Positions 35,128-44,192 of a stretch of DNA of 64,000 nucleotides are shown piece by piece; within the stretch, counting starts at the first letter, position 1, and every line of letters begins with the position of its first letter. Source of the DNA: a bacterium (Candidatus Blackallbacteria) CG13_big_fil_rev_8_21_14_2_50_49_14 (GTDB lineage Bacteria; Cyanobacteriota; Sericytochromatia; UBA7694); NCBI GenBank assembly GCA_002783405.1, contig PFGG01000065.1, positions 124,001-188,000 on the forward strand, given 5' to 3'. The notes beneath the pieces were generated by a model. The model was not told the DNA's origin. It made no database searches and was given only the letters and a program-made list of their open reading frames with translations. The position numbers were made by a program, and so were the translations under genes.

Positions 35128-35958
35128 TCATTTCCTCCTGCTTAAAAGTTTGGCTTCCAATTCCTGATTCAGTTGATCAGGGCTTTGGGTAGTATAGCTG
35201 TTATTGACGGGTTCTTGAAGACTCGCAATCGAACTCAAGACCACAATATCCACACGTCGGTTACGTGCACGCCCAGATTCTGTCTGATTGGATGCAATCG
35301 GACGGAATTCACCATAGCCAGCCACAGACATGGTGGACGGCTGGATTTTACTGTTCTTTGCCAGAAACATCAAGACTTGGGTCGCCCGCAGGGCTGAAAG
35401 CTCCCAATTTGAACTCAGCCCCCCCTGAACCGGAACATTGTCTGTATGCCCTTCAATCCGCAAAGGCAGATTCAATTGGTGCAGTTCCTGCGCTAATTTT
35501 TTCAATACGGGAAAGGCCTCTGGTCGCAGTTGAGAACTGCCGCTGGCAAAAAATAAACTGTCCTGAAGCTGCAGAACACTCCCGCGCTCTTCTTTGCGCA
35601 AGCGCAAAAGCTTAGACAACTGCTCTGAATTTTTTAAGATCTTTTCTAATTTTTGGTTGGTATCCGCATTGGCTTTGCGCAAAGCCTCCATGGGGGGATG
35701 GGCCACAATCGGACGCACAATGCTCACACCGGCTGATTCTCCAGGTTTTTTTTCGAGCAGATCAGCGGCCTGACCAGGCACCACACCAAAGGCTTTCTCT
35801 ACAGAAACTGTCATTTGCTCATATTTATGCTGATCCACACTGGAAACCGCAAAGAGTACGACAAAAAGGGCAAAAAGCAGAGTCATGAAATCAGCAAAAG
35901 AAACCATCCAACGTTCATGGTTAATATGCCCTTCTGCTTTTTTACGACGCCTGCTCAC
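35128..35958 (-). CDS. motB: Flagellar motor stator protein MotB
   Basis: Stator component of 276 residues anchoring the stator to peptidoglycan. One membrane helix carries Asp23, the ion-conducting residue (VSFADFMTLLFALFVVLFAV). The C-terminal OmpA-like peptidoglycan-binding domain has RIEGHTDNVPVQGGLSSNWE. It overlaps motA by 4 nt. The ion (proton or sodium) cannot be told from this alone. Confidence 0.95.
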   Translation of the reverse strand: MSRRRKKAEGHINHERWMVSFADFMTLLFALFVVLFAVSSVDQHKYEQMTVSVEKAFGVVPGQAADLLEKKPGESAGVSIVRPIVAHPPMEALRKANADTNQKLEKILKNSEQLSKLLRLRKEERGSVLQLQDSLFFASGSSQLRPEAFPVLKKLAQELHQLNLPLRIEGHTDNVPVQGGLSSNWELSALRATQVLMFLAKNSKIQPSTMSVAGYGEFRPIASNQTESGRARNRRVDIVVLSSIASLQEPVNNSYTTQSPDQLNQELEAKLLSRRK

Positions 35959-36752
35959 GCTTTGTTTTTCCGGGCTTCGCGACTTTCTTCATAGGCTAGG
36001 CGCTCTTCTGCAGACAAAAAGGCTTTCAGGCGCTCTTCAATAATGCGGGGATTGTCTCCGGCCTGAATCGAAAGAATTCCTTCCAAAATCATTTCGCGCA
36101 CATGCAATTCAGCGTGACTGTTTAATTTTAGCTTTCCTGCCATGGGAAAAAGGAGAATATTGGCCAAAACCAAGCCATAAATCGTGGCAACAAAAGCCAC
36201 AGCGATCCCGGGCCCGACCTTTTCAATGCCCAAATGCAAATGCTCCATGACGCTGATTAAGCCCAGAACCGCCCCAATAATCCCAATTGTAGGAGCATAC
36301 CCTGCACCCGATTCATACATTTTAATCACGCGCTCATGCCGTGTTTCCTGTTGTTCAAGCTGGATCGTCATAATCGATTTTACAATTTCAGGATCGGTTC
36401 CGTCGGCCACCAATTGCAGCCCCTGCTTCAGATATTCATCCTGAACATTGGGTACTTCGCGTTCAAGGGAAAGCAAGCCTTCACGGCGCGCTTTTTCTGC
36501 AAAACGCACCAACTGGGGAATCACCTCTTCAGGGTGTATTTCATTTTTGACAAAGGTTTTACGGAGATGCTTCGGAAAGGAAAGGATATCCAGACTGCGT
36601 GATCCGTAAATCATCGCGCCCACCGTGCCGCCAAAAACAATCACAAAGGCAGTATGCTGGATCAGGAAAAGAGGGTTACCGCCTTCAAGAACGCGGCCCC
36701 CAACAATTCCTACCAGTGCAATTAAAAGTCCGATGGGTGCAGTTAAATCCAT
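35955..36752 (-). CDS. motA: Flagellar motor stator protein MotA
   Basis: Membrane stator protein of 265 residues with four membrane helices (first DLTAPIGLLIALVGIVGG; second in LIQHTAFVIVFGGTVGAMI) and a cytoplasmic loop rich in charged residues (HPEEVIPQLVRFAEKARRE). Late segments VLGLISVMEHL and FVATIYGLVLANILLFPMA hold conserved helices. It forms an ion channel with MotB, whose gene follows with a 4-nt overlap. Confidence 0.95.
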   Translation of the reverse strand: MDLTAPIGLLIALVGIVGGRVLEGGNPLFLIQHTAFVIVFGGTVGAMIYGSRSLDILSFPKHLRKTFVKNEIHPEEVIPQLVRFAEKARREGLLSLEREVPNVQDEYLKQGLQLVADGTDPEIVKSIMTIQLEQQETRHERVIKMYESGAGYAPTIGIIGAVLGLISVMEHLHLGIEKVGPGIAVAFVATIYGLVLANILLFPMAGKLKLNSHAELHVREMILEGILSIQAGDNPRIIEERLKAFLSAEERLAYEESREARKNKA

Positions 36753-36766
36753 TGTTCAGAAATACC

Positions 36767-37003
36767 TCAGCCCATTGTATCACACCCCTGGAGCCCCTCA
36801 ATTTCGAGAGGGCGTACCAGGGGAAATTGAATGCTGCGCCGAAAAACGATCACCCGTTCCAGAACCTCTTCAACAGATTCCTGAACCATCAGTTTATCGC
36901 CCGTAGAAAGCGTCAACAGGGTATCTGGAGTCGCCTCTATGAATTTTATCAAATCCAGATTGACCACTATCTTATGTCCATTTAAACGGGTAAGTTCAAT
37001 CAT
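36767..37003 (-). CDS. flbD: Flagellar protein FlbD
   Basis: Small protein of 78 residues (MIELTRLNGHKIVVNLDLIK, DTLLTLSTGDKLMVQES) matching the FlbD family of the flagellar hook-motor region. Its exact role is not well defined. It lies between flgE (8 nt upstream) and motA (14 nt downstream), the usual gene order. Confidence 0.9.
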   Translation of the reverse strand: MIELTRLNGHKIVVNLDLIKFIEATPDTLLTLSTGDKLMVQESVEEVLERVIVFRRSIQFPLVRPLEIEGLQGCDTMG

Positions 37004-37011
37004 ATTTCAGC

Positions 37012-39177
37012 TTACCTTCTCAGGGAGAGAACCTCCTGCAACATTTCATCAGCAGTGGTAATCGTACGCGAATTGGCCTGGAAGGCACGTTGAGTAACAA
37101 TCATGTCTGTGAATTGCTCGGCAAGATCCACATTCGAGCCTTCCAAGGCACCGCCTATAATCGTGCCATTGCCAGCGGCTTGGGCAAAACCAATTCGTGC
37201 AGAACCTGAATTTGAAGTTTCCTGATAGACATTGCCCCCCTGTCCAGAGGTCTGTTGACCGCGAATCAAGCCGTCTTCATTGACAAAACTCGCCATTGCC
37301 AGTTTTCCCAAAGACAGGAGCTGACCATTTGAAAAAAGCCCACGAATCGTGCCATCAGGCGCAATCGTAAACGAACTTAAATCACCCGCAGAATAACCAT
37401 CCTGCGTCGCCACCGTCAAAGTCTGTGGGCCACTGAACTGCGTCAAACCATTGGTATCGCCCGCCGTTCCCACATCAACAGTCATGGGTTGAGGCTGGGA
37501 AATATTCGGACTCAAATTGGTATTGAATGAAAAAATTGAATTTGCATTGATCGCGTCACTGTTCAAGAAATTCAAGGTAAAACGCCCTGAAAAATTACTG
37601 AGAATTCCTTTATCGTTAAAACTCACCTGGCGCAAAGGCAAATTGCTGGTGGTGGTATTGCCATCGCTGCTTAAAACAGCCACATTGGCCTCTCCTGAAG
37701 TAGCTGCCCAGTTCCAAATCCCTGAATCACGGGTTCCTTGAACAATGCCCCCAGCAACCACCACATCATAATCAGAGATATAATCCATGGCAATCGTATG
37801 CTTGGCACCCAAAGCGTCAAAGACATCGGTGGAAGTTCCAGCAATCACTGTTGCGGTTTTGGCCTGATTCAGACCTGTAAACAAGCCGGAGACATTGGGT
37901 TTGGTAACTCCCCCTGGGGTAGCCGCCGTAGGCACCAGTCCCGCAGCAACCGTCTGCCCACTGAGGATAATGTCGCGCGCCATGGCTTTGAGCGAAATGC
38001 GTCCATTGCCATCACTAAAAGCGGTCACACCGGTTACATCGGTTTTGGCGTTGATCAAAGAAATAATTGATTGGGCATTCTGCTCTGCTGTGCTTGTCGC
38101 AGGTGTCGCGGCTAAAGAGCCAATATCCACGCCATTGACCAGAATATCGCCACTGGTTAATGAAATCGAAGCAGCCGTTGCCTGCCCAGTGGTGTTGGTG
38201 GCCAGGGTTTCAATCGTGGTGGTACCCGCTGTAAACAATTGTGAGGCATTCAAGGTAATACCCGCTAAACCCGTCCCTCCGACGACAATCTGCTTGTCTG
38301 TACTGGGCTGAAGCTGGGTTAAAACAATTTGATTTTCACCAGCCCCTGCGCTCGCTGCCTGTTTGACCGTTGCCACCACATTGGTTTTGTCCTTGTGAAA
38401 ATTGATCAAATCTGCCAATTTCTGCATAACCGTGGTCGTTGTATCCGTAGCTACCAAAGGGACAGTTCCGACAATCGACACATTGTTGATCGTAAACTCT
38501 CCCGCATCTAAGGTATTGGGATTGGCGGTTCCCAGTTGTAACTGACCGGCGCCATTGCCCAAACCCGTAACGGTCACCCCAGAGGTCACCCGCCCCTGTT
38601 GAGAATGGGCATAGGCTTCTGCAGCCGTTAAACTGCTGGGACGATAAATATTCCCAGCAACATTTACTTTGGTCGTGGCACGGGGGGGGTAGGTTCGATT
38701 GGCTTCAATCGTAATATTCCCTATCGGTCCATTTTCATTAATCACACCCTGTTTGTCAGCCGTGTAGCCCTGCACCATTAAGCCTGTGGCGCTCACCAAA
38801 CGTCGATCGGCATCCAGCCCCAAATTTCCATCCCGGCTATACATCTGTGCACCTTGAACATCGCGTAAGACCAAAAATCCTTTGCCCTGAATCGCGATAT
38901 CAGTATTCTTGCCTGTGGTTTGCAAAGCCCCTTGCGTAAAGATCGTATCGATCGAGACCACATGGGTACCCAAGCCCACTTGCATGGGGTCAATCCCACC
39001 TCGGTTGCCATTGGGTTGCCCTGCTCCGCGCAAGTTTTGGGCGAAAAGTTCTTCAAAGGTTGCACGGTTGGATTTAAAGGCCGTGGTATTCACATTGGCA
39101 ATATTATTGCCAATCACTTCCATCCGCGTTTGATTGGCCTGCAGGCCTGAAACAGCCGTATTAAATGCGCGATACAT
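37012..39177 (-). CDS. flgE: Flagellar hook protein FlgE, long form
   Basis: Hook subunit of 721 residues, longer than most (about 400). The N-terminal rod motif (MYRAFNTAVSGLQANQTRME, GNNIANVNTTAFKS) and C-terminal helix (AFQANSRTITTADEMLQEVL) are intact. The middle has two related inserts with TINNVSIVGTVPLVATDTTT and DILVNGVDIGSL, each near SLINAKTD/ADLINFHKD. These look like Flagellin_IN domains found in flagellins and FliD. It starts 63 nt after flgD. Confidence 0.95.
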   Translation of the reverse strand: MYRAFNTAVSGLQANQTRMEVIGNNIANVNTTAFKSNRATFEELFAQNLRGAGQPNGNRGGIDPMQVGLGTHVVSIDTIFTQGALQTTGKNTDIAIQGKGFLVLRDVQGAQMYSRDGNLGLDADRRLVSATGLMVQGYTADKQGVINENGPIGNITIEANRTYPPRATTKVNVAGNIYRPSSLTAAEAYAHSQQGRVTSGVTVTGLGNGAGQLQLGTANPNTLDAGEFTINNVSIVGTVPLVATDTTTTVMQKLADLINFHKDKTNVVATVKQAASAGAGENQIVLTQLQPSTDKQIVVGGTGLAGITLNASQLFTAGTTTIETLATNTTGQATAASISLTSGDILVNGVDIGSLAATPATSTAEQNAQSIISLINAKTDVTGVTAFSDGNGRISLKAMARDIILSGQTVAAGLVPTAATPGGVTKPNVSGLFTGLNQAKTATVIAGTSTDVFDALGAKHTIAMDYISDYDVVVAGGIVQGTRDSGIWNWAATSGEANVAVLSSDGNTTTSNLPLRQVSFNDKGILSNFSGRFTLNFLNSDAINANSIFSFNTNLSPNISQPQPMTVDVGTAGDTNGLTQFSGPQTLTVATQDGYSAGDLSSFTIAPDGTIRGLFSNGQLLSLGKLAMASFVNEDGLIRGQQTSGQGGNVYQETSNSGSARIGFAQAAGNGTIIGGALEGSNVDLAEQFTDMIVTQRAFQANSRTITTADEMLQEVLSLRR

Positions 39178-39240
39178 GCATCAGCCTCCCTGAAAGAAAA
39201 TTTAATAGATTTGTCTTGAGCGTCATGGGGTTCTCTGTCT

Positions 39241-39669
39241 TCATTTCGGTTCAATCACCCGGGTAATATATTTAATTGGCAATTCCTGCCCATCGACTAA
39301 AACATGCATTTCACCGTTTGTCATACGCGTCTCGGTCACCTTTCCCTGCATCGTTTCAGCGGTATCAGATCCAGGTGGAAAATAAAGCCCCTCGACTTCT
39401 TTGCCCAACAGAGCACTGCCCTGGGTCAATTGCTGAAACCCCACCAAATTTTCAATCGCCAACGAAAGATTGGTGGTTTGCTCCAAAGAGCTGAATTGCG
39501 CCATTTGCGCAATAAACTGACGATCATCCTGCACATTGAGGGGATCCTGATTGCGCAGTTGCACCATCAAAAGGTTCATAAAGTCATTCTTTCCCAATTG
39601 TTGATTGGGTACTGAATCGGCGCTTTTGGGGGCCGTTCCACTGAATAAAATCGGATCGAGTGAAGTCAT
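39241..39669 (-). CDS. flgD: Flagellar hook assembly scaffold FlgD
   Basis: Hook-capping protein of 142 residues. The N-terminal signature (LGKNDFMNLLMVQLRNQDPL, then FIAQMAQFSSLEQT) is clear, followed by GSALLGKEVEGLYFPPGSD. It lacks the longer C-terminal Ig/tudor region of some homologues. It lies 13 nt after fliK and before the hook gene. Confidence 0.93.
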   Translation of the reverse strand: MTSLDPILFSGTAPKSADSVPNQQLGKNDFMNLLMVQLRNQDPLNVQDDRQFIAQMAQFSSLEQTTNLSLAIENLVGFQQLTQGSALLGKEVEGLYFPPGSDTAETMQGKVTETRMTNGEMHVLVDGQELPIKYITRVIEPK

Positions 39670-39682
39670 CGTATGCTCTCCT

Positions 39683-41212
39683 TCATGCCAGAAAATTGAC
39701 GCGCGTTGTTTCGATTTGCTTTATCACAAGGGGACTGAGATGTTGACTTAGATCCAAACTCTCATCCTCCTCTGCTTCTGAAAAAAATGTTCTGTGTTGC
39801 TGAGCTCCCTGTTGTGAAGCCCATGAAGACTGTCGTTGCTCTGAAAAACCACCCTGGGCTTCTTGAGGGTTAAATTCAATCTCTACATTCAGCAATGAAA
39901 GCCCCTGATGTTGGAGATTTTGTTTGAGAAGTGGCAAATGGCTTTCCAGCACTTCCCTGGCCAGTACAGTGTCTGTAAAAATATGTAATTTCAATTCCTG
40001 ATTTTGCTGTACCATTTGCAGCGAGATTTTGCCCAGTTCAGCGGGTTTCAAACTCAAACGAATTTCATTCCCCCCTTCCTGACGCAAAAGCCGGATTTTC
40101 TCTCCCATCATTTGAAGGCCCGTTTTTTCAGGAAGGGGAGAGTGCGGCTCTAAATGCTGCGGTGGCCCCGAAGCAGAAAGATCAGCTTCGCTTTTCAGAC
40201 TGCCACTCTGCCCCAAGCCGAAGACAGAGGCAGACGCTATGGGGGCTAAGCGTTCTGACGAAGCAGTCGATTCAGAAGCAGAGGCAAGCTCGGCCTTCGA
40301 CACAGGAAGTTCTGCCGTTAGAATCGGCTGAAGCTGGGTTGAGGCCGATGAAAAAAGGGTGGCTGGAAGCGTTTGGGTTTTGATACTGCTGGCATCCGCC
40401 CCCAGAACAGCTTGGAGATCAGACTTCAATTCTGGAATAATCAAAGTCGGCGCATGCCCTATGTTTTGTTGAGAAACGGGTGCTTCTTCAGGCCCTTCTT
40501 GGGTTTCCTTTGGCTCTGCTTTGGCTGTCTCTTTTTCTAAAACCGGCTCTTCAAAAGGCTTCGCAACGGTCGTATTTTCAGATTTTGGATTTTGCAAAAC
40601 CATTGAGATCTCAGGCTGAGCGGTTAAACTTTCTGCGTTTTTTTCAGAGTCACTTTTTCGATTCGACTGCTGGGGTTCCTGCTGCTGAGGCACAACAGAT
40701 TCGGTTTCTTCTGTGGTGACAGCCAAGCTCTGATTTTGTGTCTCAGCAGACGCAGATTTTGGATTTTGCCCTGCTTCATCAGGGCCTTTTACTGTCGGAT
40801 CAACAGTCATGGCTGACGGATCCTTCATTTCAGTCTTCTGCACTGGGAGAGAAGACGAATTCTGCTCGATTTCTGACTGAATGGGATCAGGTTCGTCTTC
40901 TACATGCACTGCGGATTGAAGCAGTAAACTTTGAATACTGGGCTGAAGCCAACCTGTATCCGATAAAGCGACAGCGTTTTCTTCCTCAGCTCCTGGTTCT
41001 TCTTCCGCAACAGGAACGGAGGGAGCACACTCTTCAGCCCCATTTGCCGCATTATCCTCAACAGTATCAGACAGCTCCGCCCTGACCCCCTGAAAAACAG
41101 ACCGAAAAGATCCGCCTGAATCTTCAGAAGAAACAGCCGCTTGGGTCAGGTTTTGATTTTCTGTCTGGATGGTCGCAGGACAAACCGGTGTCAGCGCTGA
41201 AACACACTGCAT
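39683..41212 (-). CDS. fliK: Flagellar hook-length control protein FliK
   Basis: Molecular ruler that switches export from hook to filament proteins. From ATG 41212 it has 509 residues. Most is low-complexity (Gln, Glu, Ser, Pro, Ala; about 20-370), typical of FliK's variable ruler. The C-terminal conserved domain has LRQEGGNEIRLSLKPAELG and NLQHQGLSLLNVEIEF. Start is chosen for GAGG 8 nt before the ATG; an upstream TTG (41254) lacks support. It is the first gene of the flagellar run. Confidence 0.88.
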   Translation of the reverse strand: MQCVSALTPVCPATIQTENQNLTQAAVSSEDSGGSFRSVFQGVRAELSDTVEDNAANGAEECAPSVPVAEEEPGAEEENAVALSDTGWLQPSIQSLLLQSAVHVEDEPDPIQSEIEQNSSSLPVQKTEMKDPSAMTVDPTVKGPDEAGQNPKSASAETQNQSLAVTTEETESVVPQQQEPQQSNRKSDSEKNAESLTAQPEISMVLQNPKSENTTVAKPFEEPVLEKETAKAEPKETQEGPEEAPVSQQNIGHAPTLIIPELKSDLQAVLGADASSIKTQTLPATLFSSASTQLQPILTAELPVSKAELASASESTASSERLAPIASASVFGLGQSGSLKSEADLSASGPPQHLEPHSPLPEKTGLQMMGEKIRLLRQEGGNEIRLSLKPAELGKISLQMVQQNQELKLHIFTDTVLAREVLESHLPLLKQNLQHQGLSLLNVEIEFNPQEAQGGFSEQRQSSWASQQGAQQHRTFFSEAEEDESLDLSQHLSPLVIKQIETTRVNFLA

Positions 41213-41342
41213 ATTTTTTACCTCTTCATTGGGTATCGGACACAGTCTTCCCAAACTTAAATTTAGAAATAAAAACCTCTGTACATACAGAAAGGCGAAG
41301 TCTAGAATTAAAGGGTGAGTATTCAGAAAGAAGTATAAAAAG

Positions 41343-42347
41343 ATGGAGATGACCCGCTTACCGGGAAATCAATCGCTGCGACAAGCTTTTAGCCAAGTTT
41401 GGATCCTTGAACATTTATTGGGTTCCCGATTGGGTGAATGGCCCGCAAAAGAACGAGAAAAAATTAAGCATCAAATTTTGGCAAATCTGCCTTCCACCCC
41501 CGGAAAAACACTTCCAATCGAGCGGCGAAAAAATCTTTCTCTTGAGGAGTTTCAACGGGTCTATCTTCAGCGGGGTATTCCAGTTATATTGCAAGGTGCT
41601 GCGAAAGATTGGCCCTGTATAGGCAAATGGACCCCTGCATTTTTATCGCAGCACTATGGCCAGGACAAAATCCTCTTAATTGATGCTGCACCTGACAATA
41701 TCCAAACCATCAGACGCACGCCCGAAGAAACCACCTTGGCCGATGTGATCGCCAATATGGATGCCCAAGCCCTCAAAAAATACAGCCGTTTTAATCGTTT
41801 ACTCTACGAACACCCTGAACTGCAGGCTGATCTTGATTTGCCCTGGCTGCTGAAACATCGCAATCAGATCGCCTCAGGAAGAACATTTCAGGTTTTCATT
41901 GGCGGAAAAGGCAGCAAAACGCATTTGCACAGCGCCAGTGAACACAATCTTTTTATTCAGGTCTATGGGGAGAAACATTGGATTCTTTATCCACCGGAAT
42001 ATGACTGTGTCTTGAATCCACCTTTAACCAAAACCCCTTATTTTCACAGTGAATTTAACCCCGAAAACCCTGACTATGAAACTTATCCTGCCATGCGCCA
42101 TCTCGATCACTACGAATGTGTTTTGCAGGCCGGGGATATTCTGTTTAACCCTCCCTCTTGGTGGCACCATGTCAGCAATCTCAGCCATTCAATTGGGATT
42201 GGATTTCGCTGGTTCTCAGCAGATGCCTTTAAAATTGATTTTTCTCAAGCACTTTTAACCCTTTTGGCGACCAACCCGCCAATCTGGACAGCCACCCGCC
42301 ACCGCACCGATTTTGCAAGAATTTTCACCCATCGCTCTCACAGCTAA
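41343..42347 (+). CDS. Cupin-8/JmjC-like protein lacking the canonical metal-binding Asp
   Basis: Protein of 334 residues of the cupin-8 (JmjC-type) Fe(II)/2-oxoglutarate oxygenase group. HLHSASEHNLFIQVYGEK (194-211) aligns with the family's LHxDxxxN segment: His196 and Asn202 fit, but position 198 is Ala where the iron-binding Asp belongs. His275 (SWWHHVSN) is the second expected ligand. Upstream is a helical region with LSLEEFQRVYLQRGIPVIL. It may be a changed enzyme (carboxylate-less facial triad, as in Fe/2OG halogenases) or an inactive one. It is divergent from fliK. No second supporting gene is nearby. Confidence 0.85.
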   Translation: MEMTRLPGNQSLRQAFSQVWILEHLLGSRLGEWPAKEREKIKHQILANLPSTPGKTLPIERRKNLSLEEFQRVYLQRGIPVILQGAAKDWPCIGKWTPAFLSQHYGQDKILLIDAAPDNIQTIRRTPEETTLADVIANMDAQALKKYSRFNRLLYEHPELQADLDLPWLLKHRNQIASGRTFQVFIGGKGSKTHLHSASEHNLFIQVYGEKHWILYPPEYDCVLNPPLTKTPYFHSEFNPENPDYETYPAMRHLDHYECVLQAGDILFNPPSWWHHVSNLSHSIGIGFRWFSADAFKIDFSQALLTLLATNPPIWTATRHRTDFARIFTHRSHS

Positions 42348-42352
42348 AACGC

Positions 42353-42373
42353 AGACATTTCTGTCTTTTTTTT
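42353..42373 (+). terminator. Weak possible terminator
   Basis: AGACA and TGTCT (5 base pairs, loop TTTC) followed by seven T. The stem is short, so this is low confidence. Confidence 0.35.
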
Positions 42374-42403
42374 CGCTTTTTTGATTTTTTTCGCATACTC
42401 CGG

Positions 42404-42433
42404 TTTACACTTCGAAAAAGCTGGGAATATAAT
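42404..42433 (+). promoter_or_regulatory. Strong sigma-70-type promoter for the pilin gene
   Basis: TTTACA, 18 nt spacer, perfect TATAAT. The leader of about 100 nt to the ATG at 42544 is AT-rich. Confidence 0.7.
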
Positions 42434-42543
42434 TTCATAACAGGTGTAATTAATTTATTTAGAGAAAATGTAACAAAATTGTAAATACGCTTTCGTTTTG
42501 CGTTAAAAAGCTACATTGTTTCTCATTTTAATAGGGTGTATCA

Positions 42544-43008
42544 ATGCAAATTTTTCAAAAACCGTTGCTTCGTAACCAATCAGGATTTACTTTGATTGAA
42601 TTGATGGTCGTGATCGTCATTCTGGGTATTTTAATTGCGATTGCCTTGCCCAATATGATTTCCTCGCAAGCCCGCGCCAAAGTTGCGAGCACCAAGACCA
42701 ATATGTCGACTTTCCGAAATATGGTCGAAGTCTATGGTGTAATCTATTCTGCAATCTATCCAGATGATGTGACAGCTCTCATGACAGATATTGCCATGAT
42801 CAACGAGCCAGCAGCCAAGGAGTTTAGAAACCCCTTCACCAATAAAATGGGAAAAAGCAATTCCTATGATGATGAATCAGCCACCAAAACACCGGGTTTG
42901 GTGACCTACGAAATCTTGGGAACCGGCAGTTACGCAATTTATGGCTATGACCAGCAGGCAAATCGCATTCAACACCTGGGGCGAGACATGGTGCTCAGCA
43001 ACGGTTAA
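42544..43008 (+). CDS. Type IV pilin / pseudopilin (PilA-like)
   Basis: Protein of 154 residues with a type III prepilin signal: short basic leader, then cut at Gly before FTLIELMVVIVILGILIAIA, with Glu at mature position 5. The globular part is short and ends in LGRDMVLSNG. It would be assembled into a pilus, or into a type II secretion pseudopilus. No prepilin peptidase or pilus assembly gene lies nearby. It has its own promoter. Confidence 0.9.
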   Translation: MQIFQKPLLRNQSGFTLIELMVVIVILGILIAIALPNMISSQARAKVASTKTNMSTFRNMVEVYGVIYSAIYPDDVTALMTDIAMINEPAAKEFRNPFTNKMGKSNSYDDESATKTPGLVTYEILGTGSYAIYGYDQQANRIQHLGRDMVLSNG

Positions 43009-43023
43009 GCCAAACCCAAGAAG

Positions 43024-43986
43024 CTAAACCGTGGGAATTTTACGCGCTGAATTGACCAAGATCTCCAAACCATATTGCTGAATCATAGACTTCAGTTTGC
43101 TTGCATACTGGGGATCGGTTGCATAGGTTTTGGCCATATTGTCGATAAAACGGTGGGTATTTTGATCTTTCGCAAATTGTGTCACCGCTTTATCATAATA
43201 GCCATTGTGAAACAATTTTCCGTGCGCACTGACAGCTTCATAAAAATCATGGTACTTGGCAAACCGATCCTGAATCGCCGTCTTTTTGCCCCCATAATAT
43301 TCTGTGGTACCCACCATGACAGAACCCGCAGGTCCACGGCCTTTGATACCAAAAATATTATAGCCCCCAATCGGTGAAGCCGCGAAACCTGACTCTAACG
43401 CTGCTTGCGCCAAAGTGACTGCGGCAGGCACATGATAAACCCGTTCCGATTCCAAGGCTGCGGGTAAAAGGGTTTTAAAAAATTGGCTGGCATCCATTTT
43501 TTTTAGCTGGCTTGGACTGACTTTTCTCAAGGCCTGAATCGCATGGGTCTGTTGAATCGCCCATTCGACAGCTTTCAAGGTGGTAGGGCCAAATTTGCCT
43601 GTGGACTGAACTCCATAATCTTTTTGAAATTTTTGCAATCGTGATTCTGTGGTAGGCCCCAACTCAGCCGTGATTTGAACGGCATAACCCAGCTTTGTCA
43701 GATTTTCCTGCAACCACCGTACAGCGGCTCCTTTTGAACCTACTCCGGCAATACTTCCTGCACGAATCTGATCGAGGCTCAGCTCGGTTGCCTCTGCTGG
43801 AAAGAGATTCAGGGAAGTTGCCGCTTGTCCTTGCTGGAGCATGGGCGCAAGCACAAAAGGGGCAAACGCTTGCGGGGGAGAACTCTGCGTCTGAATAGTG
43901 TTTTTTTTCGCTTGCGGCAATTGAAACAAACGGCGGGGATCCAACAAAAGGTCAGGGGCCAAAGACACCAGAGAATTCAGTTGCAT
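43024..43986 (-). CDS. Peptidoglycan glucosaminidase with PG-binding domain
   Basis: Cell-wall hydrolase of 320 residues. The N-terminal linker is followed by a PG_binding_1 domain (about 82-142, AAVRWLQENLTKLGYAV and YGVQSTGKFGPTTLKAVEWA) and a glucosaminidase domain like that of FlgJ (LAQAALESGFAASPIGGYN, catalytic-type Glu in ALESGF). No signal peptide is visible. AAGGAG lies 5 nt before the ATG. It may be exported by another route, such as the flagellar system, but this is inference. It converges on the pilin gene. Confidence 0.85.
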   Translation of the reverse strand: MQLNSLVSLAPDLLLDPRRLFQLPQAKKNTIQTQSSPPQAFAPFVLAPMLQQGQAATSLNLFPAEATELSLDQIRAGSIAGVGSKGAAVRWLQENLTKLGYAVQITAELGPTTESRLQKFQKDYGVQSTGKFGPTTLKAVEWAIQQTHAIQALRKVSPSQLKKMDASQFFKTLLPAALESERVYHVPAAVTLAQAALESGFAASPIGGYNIFGIKGRGPAGSVMVGTTEYYGGKKTAIQDRFAKYHDFYEAVSAHGKLFHNGYYDKAVTQFAKDQNTHRFIDNMAKTYATDPQYASKLKSMIQQYGLEILVNSARKIPTV

Positions 43987-44192
43987 AAATACTCCTTGTG
44001 GACTGGGTTCTCAGACTTTTATATGGGTAAACAGACCAGAGTCTGCTTTTCGTTAAATGGATTTGAGTAAAAATTAAGTTGGTCTTAATCTCGTGGATCT
44101 GAAAATCGCGACAGGAACAAGAGCGGTATAATGGCAGCAGAAAGATCAATCAAAGCAATCCCTGAGATTGTATTTGAAACAGGAGACCCCCG

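Noticed and set aside
44100-44135. TATAAT at 44127 as promoter of the M81 gene
   Set aside because: The -10 is perfect but no -35 lies at 16-18 nt, and it is not an extended -10, so it is not listed.
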